From positions 744,001 to 808,000 of the forward strand of contig NZ_CP044535.1 in assembly GCF_008931845.1 (NCBI RefSeq): a stretch of 64,000 nucleotides of DNA. The letters are read 5' to 3'. Below are positions 61,681-64,000 of this stretch, in pieces. The stretch comes from Borrelia maritima. GTDB lineage: Bacteria > Spirochaetota > Spirochaetia > Borreliales > Borreliaceae. The notes beneath the pieces are model-generated. The model worked only from the letters and a program-made list of their open reading frames with translations. It did no database searches and was not told the DNA's origin. Positions within the stretch are counted from its first letter, which is position 1. Each line of letters opens with the position of its first letter. Position numbers and translations under genes: made by a program.

Positions 61681-62169
61681 TTATTTTGTTTTTGAGATTT
61701 TAAAGAGATAGTTTATTCCAGGATTCAAATAATCAAGCAGCTTGCTTTCTTTTAGGAAATATTCAGGCTTAAATATTTGTTGTGAGTGTATTATGTAAAC
61801 CGCGATTGCAATTATTCCAAAAGCTTCAAGTAGACCAAGTACTAAGCCTAGTATCCTATTGAAGAATAGTAATTTAAGCTGACTTATTATTGATTCTATT
61901 AGGGATTGTAGTATTAAAAATCCTATATGTATAAGCAGAAAAAATACAAGTAGTGCTTGAATGTAAGATAGCTCAATAATAGGTTCAACCAGTCTTCTAA
62001 ACTCTTCAGTTTTTTTGTAAAGTAGTAGCATTAAAACAAAAACTTCAGCAAATCCGCTAATTTCTTTAATAAATCCTCTTAAAAATCCTCTAAATCCTAA
62101 AGATGTAAAAATTATTATTATTAATATGTCTACTATTCCAGTTATTTTTACAGGATCGTTTATTATCAT
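61681..62169 (-). CDS. cvpA: CvpA-family membrane protein
   Basis: CvpA proteins are small inner-membrane proteins linked to colicin V production and to envelope stress; the mechanism is unclear. The 162-residue protein has four membrane segments and the family start [36 protein letters not shown]. The next helices are [15 protein letters not shown] and [21 protein letters not shown]. The ATG overlaps the murG stop (ATGA), so it is coupled to a peptidoglycan-precursor gene. Confidence 0.87.
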   Translation of the reverse strand: MIINDPVKITGIVDILIIIIFTSLGFRGFLRGFIKEISGFAEVFVLMLLLYKKTEEFRRLVEPIIELSYIQALLVFFLLIHIGFLILQSLIESIISQLKLLFFNRILGLVLGLLEAFGIIAIAVYIIHSQQIFKPEYFLKESKLLDYLNPGINYLFKISKTK

Positions 62170-63257
62170 TTAGATTTTTTCTCCTTAATATCTTTTATTA
62201 GTAATTTGGCTATTAAAGTTGAAGAATGCTTATTATTGAATTTTTTGACATTTTCTTTGAGAGGGTTAATTTTTTCTCTATCTTTTAAAGTTTTTTTTAT
62301 AATTTTTAAAATATTTATATTTAAAATTTCATCTTCATCTATATAAATGCAAGCATTTTGGTTTTTCAGTAATTTTGCATTTTTAATTTGATCTCCTCTA
62401 GATCCTTTTTTAAGTGGAATCAAAATTGCACATGCGCCAGCATTTGCAATTTCCTTTATTGTCCCAGCTCCAGCTCTGCTTATTATTATATTGGAAAATT
62501 TAACTATGCTTGCCATTTCTTCTGCATTAAAAAATTGCCTTCTAAGGTAATTATTTTCTCTCAGGGCATTTAAATTTTTTCCCGATTGATGAATGAAATA
62601 GATTTCAGTATCTTTTTTAATGTGGAGTGCAAGGTTGTTTAAAGCATTAGCACCAAGAGATCCCCCAAGTATGCTAACAATTGGCTTGTTGGTGTTTTGG
62701 GTTAATTGTTTGATTATTTTGGGATTTGGGTTTAAAAATTCTCTTCTTATGGGAGATCCTGTGTAGATAATTTTTTTATGGTTTTTAAAGTATTTTTCAC
62801 TTTCTTTGAAGCTTATGTGTATTTTACTTGCGAATTTAGAGTTAATTTTTGTTGCAAGTCCAGGATCTAGATCCATTTCATGGGTTATGCTTTTTATTTT
62901 TAGCAGACTGGATGCAATAATTGCAGGAGCCGACACAAAGCCCCCGGTTGCATAGATAATCTGAGGTTTATATTTTTTTAAAATGTAAAAGCTTTTTATT
63001 ATTCCAAGTATTACTTTGAAAAAGTCAGTAAAGTTTTGAAAAGAAAAATAGCGTCGAAGTTTTCCACATGGAATCGAAATAAATTGAATATTATCTTGTT
63101 CTTTTATTAGTTTTTCTTCTATAGAATTTTTTTTACCTATCCACAAAAATTCAATTTCATTGTCAAATTCTTTTAATTTTTGTATTATGGATATTCCTGG
63201 AAATACGTGACCTCCAGTCCCTCCCCCTGCAAAAAATATTGTTTTTTTATTTGACAT
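62166..63257 (-). CDS. murG: UDP-N-acetylglucosamine transferase MurG (lipid II synthesis)
   Basis: MurG adds GlcNAc to lipid I on the cytoplasmic face of the membrane, making lipid II. The 363-residue GT-B protein has the N-terminal [14 protein letters not shown] motif, the middle [10 protein letters not shown] and TGSPIRREF segments, and the C-terminal [13 protein letters not shown] and [15 protein letters not shown] with the later [14 protein letters not shown]. The ATG at 63257 lacks a clear ribosome-binding site. It appears to be the first gene of the run ending in rrp2. The 144-base upstream gap to pdxK must hold its promoter unless it is read from pdxK. Confidence 0.96.
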   Translation of the reverse strand: MSNKKTIFFAGGGTGGHVFPGISIIQKLKEFDNEIEFLWIGKKNSIEEKLIKEQDNIQFISIPCGKLRRYFSFQNFTDFFKVILGIIKSFYILKKYKPQIIYATGGFVSAPAIIASSLLKIKSITHEMDLDPGLATKINSKFASKIHISFKESEKYFKNHKKIIYTGSPIRREFLNPNPKIIKQLTQNTNKPIVSILGGSLGANALNNLALHIKKDTEIYFIHQSGKNLNALRENNYLRRQFFNAEEMASIVKFSNIIISRAGAGTIKEIANAGACAILIPLKKGSRGDQIKNAKLLKNQNACIYIDEDEILNINILKIIKKTLKDREKINPLKENVKKFNNKHSSTLIAKLLIKDIKEKKSK

Positions 63258-63401
63258 ATGTTTACTTATGAAAACAATAAAGCATTTGCTTTGTAATAAA
63301 TTTTTTCACATTTTATTTTAATAATATATTGCAATATTGGTATTTCCTTTGTTCTAAAATACTGATTCAATCTTAAAAATCGAATTTAATGAAATTTAAA
63401 T

Positions 63402-64000
63402 TCAAAATGTATTTTTTAAAAAATTTTCAATCTGAACTCCTTCTTTTTTTGAAATATTTACTTTAATTGACTCTTTTATTATTAAGTGAATAGCTTTTGT
63501 TGTTTTTTCTAAGGCTTGTTCTGTTTCAAATTTTTCCAAATGTCCTATAAGTAAGCTAGTAAATAAATCTCCTGTCCCGCTGAAATTTTGCTCTAATTCT
63601 TCTAAAAAAAACTCCGAGTATTCTTTGTTTTTAGGATTGTAGCAAATGTTTCCTAAAAGATTTCCTCTTTTAATGCTTGTAACAATTACCGTTGCTTTTG
63701 TATCAAGATTTAATATTGCTTTTATGATATCATCTTTGTTTTTAAGTTGTGAGCTTTTGCTTAGCATTTCAAGCTCAGTGATATTGGGCGTTATTATGTT
63801 TGCATACTTTATTATTTTTCTAAATCCACTAATTATTTTATTATCAAATATAGGGTAAATTTCTCCATTGTCAGCAAATACAGGATCAATTACAATTTTT
63901 TCAAATTTGATCAATTTAATTATTTTTTCTATTGTTGTTTGTTGTGCTTGGCTTCCCAGAAATCCCGTATAGAATATGTCGAAGTGTTCATTTTGTTCTT
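63402..64000 (-). CDS. pdxK: Pyridoxal/pyridoxine kinase-like protein, 5' end beyond window
   Basis: This ribokinase-superfamily kinase would phosphorylate B6 vitamers to make PLP precursors. Only the C-terminal 199 codons or so are in the window. The frame is open to the edge, reading IFYTGFLGSQAQ near it. Seen in order: IVIDPVFADNGEIYP, ITPNITELEML, a VIVTSIKRG strand, and the anion-hole/catalytic NFSGTGDLFTSLLIGHL. The GTGD aspartate is the catalytic base of the superfamily. Other kinases of this fold (ThiD) are close, but YTGFLGS and DPV-x-x-D-NGE fit PdxK. The gene ends 144 bases before murG, in the same direction. Confidence 0.88.
   Translation of the reverse strand, partial: EQNEHFDIFYTGFLGSQAQQTTIEKIIKLIKFEKIVIDPVFADNGEIYPIFDNKIISGFRKIIKYANIITPNITELEMLSKSSQLKNKDDIIKAILNLDTKATVIVTSIKRGNLLGNICYNPKNKEYSEFFLEELEQNFSGTGDLFTSLLIGHLEKFETEQALEKTTKAIHLIIKESIKVNISKKEGVQIENFLKNTF

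Overview
The window is a gene-dense, very AT-rich stretch of a spirochaete chromosome. Gene content and order match the Lyme-disease Borrelia (Borreliella burgdorferi sensu lato): dnaG-rpoD, the mre/mrdA/rodA block, thrS, pgsA, the PilZ protein PlzA, the p83/100 antigen, ClpP2, and the Hk2/Rrp2 two-component pair with murG and pdxK. From memory it corresponds to about BB0710-BB0768 of strain B31. The p83/100 protein differs at many positions from the B. burgdorferi B31 sequence I recall, so another species of the complex is likely; this is not a computed assignment. I see no IS element, prophage, CRISPR array or horizontally acquired island.

Layout. 1-4.9 kb (+): primase, RpoD, a coiled-coil zinc-ribbon protein and the RNase P RNA gene. 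4.9-11.4 kb (+): a TPR protein and the elongasome genes mreB, mreC, mreD, PBP2 and rodA. 11.5-15.3 kb (+): thrS, pgsA and a secreted propeller-like protein. 15.3-20.4 kb: a CYTH protein (-), then Ktr-type K+ uptake, a MinD/ParA ATPase and a phosphofructokinase (+). 20.4-28.0 kb (-): bifunctional PBP1a, a ParB-like protein, Pgi, a cystine/dicarboxylate symporter and CoA-disulfide reductase. 28.1-35.1 kb: plzA, sua5 (-), rlpA, a 49-codon membrane ORF, dus and valS. 35.1-37.1 kb (-): a secreted protein, an MnmD-like methyltransferase and groES. 37.2-42.8 kb (+): an ABC-F ATPase, a PQQ-type propeller protein and p83/100. 42.8-46.1 kb: tRNA-Pro and tRNA-Arg (-), nth (+), and a minus-strand operon of a DivIC-like protein with two Opp-like permeases. 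46.1-54 kb: a coiled-coil protein (+), then a minus-strand operon of rnz with a Gld-like ABC system, and an FAD oxidoreductase. 54.1-57.9 kb: clpP2 with a hexanucleotide repeat, a frameshifted gene, tRNA-Leu, a DUF368 protein, a MazG-like protein and an M23 peptidase. 58.1-64 kb (-): murG-cvpA-holB-hk2-rrp2, preceded by pdxK, which runs off the window.

Cell-envelope construction dominates: elongasome, PBPs, MurG, RlpA, M23 peptidase, a DUF368 lipid-carrier flippase candidate and a DivIC-like protein. Information processing comes second. Signalling proteins (PlzA, Hk2/Rrp2) sit inside housekeeping neighbourhoods.

The observations most worth checking are: the in-frame (GATAAT)9 tract at the start of clpP2; a one-base frameshift at a G4 tract in the next gene; an ABC-F protein whose second nucleotide site has lost its Walker A lysine and catalytic glutamate; a Gld-like ABC system behind rnz; a DivIC-like protein with an extra membrane segment; a 49-codon membrane ORF coupled to dus; and several genes whose predicted mRNAs have almost no leader. 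All function calls come from reading motifs by eye. No database search or fold prediction was run.
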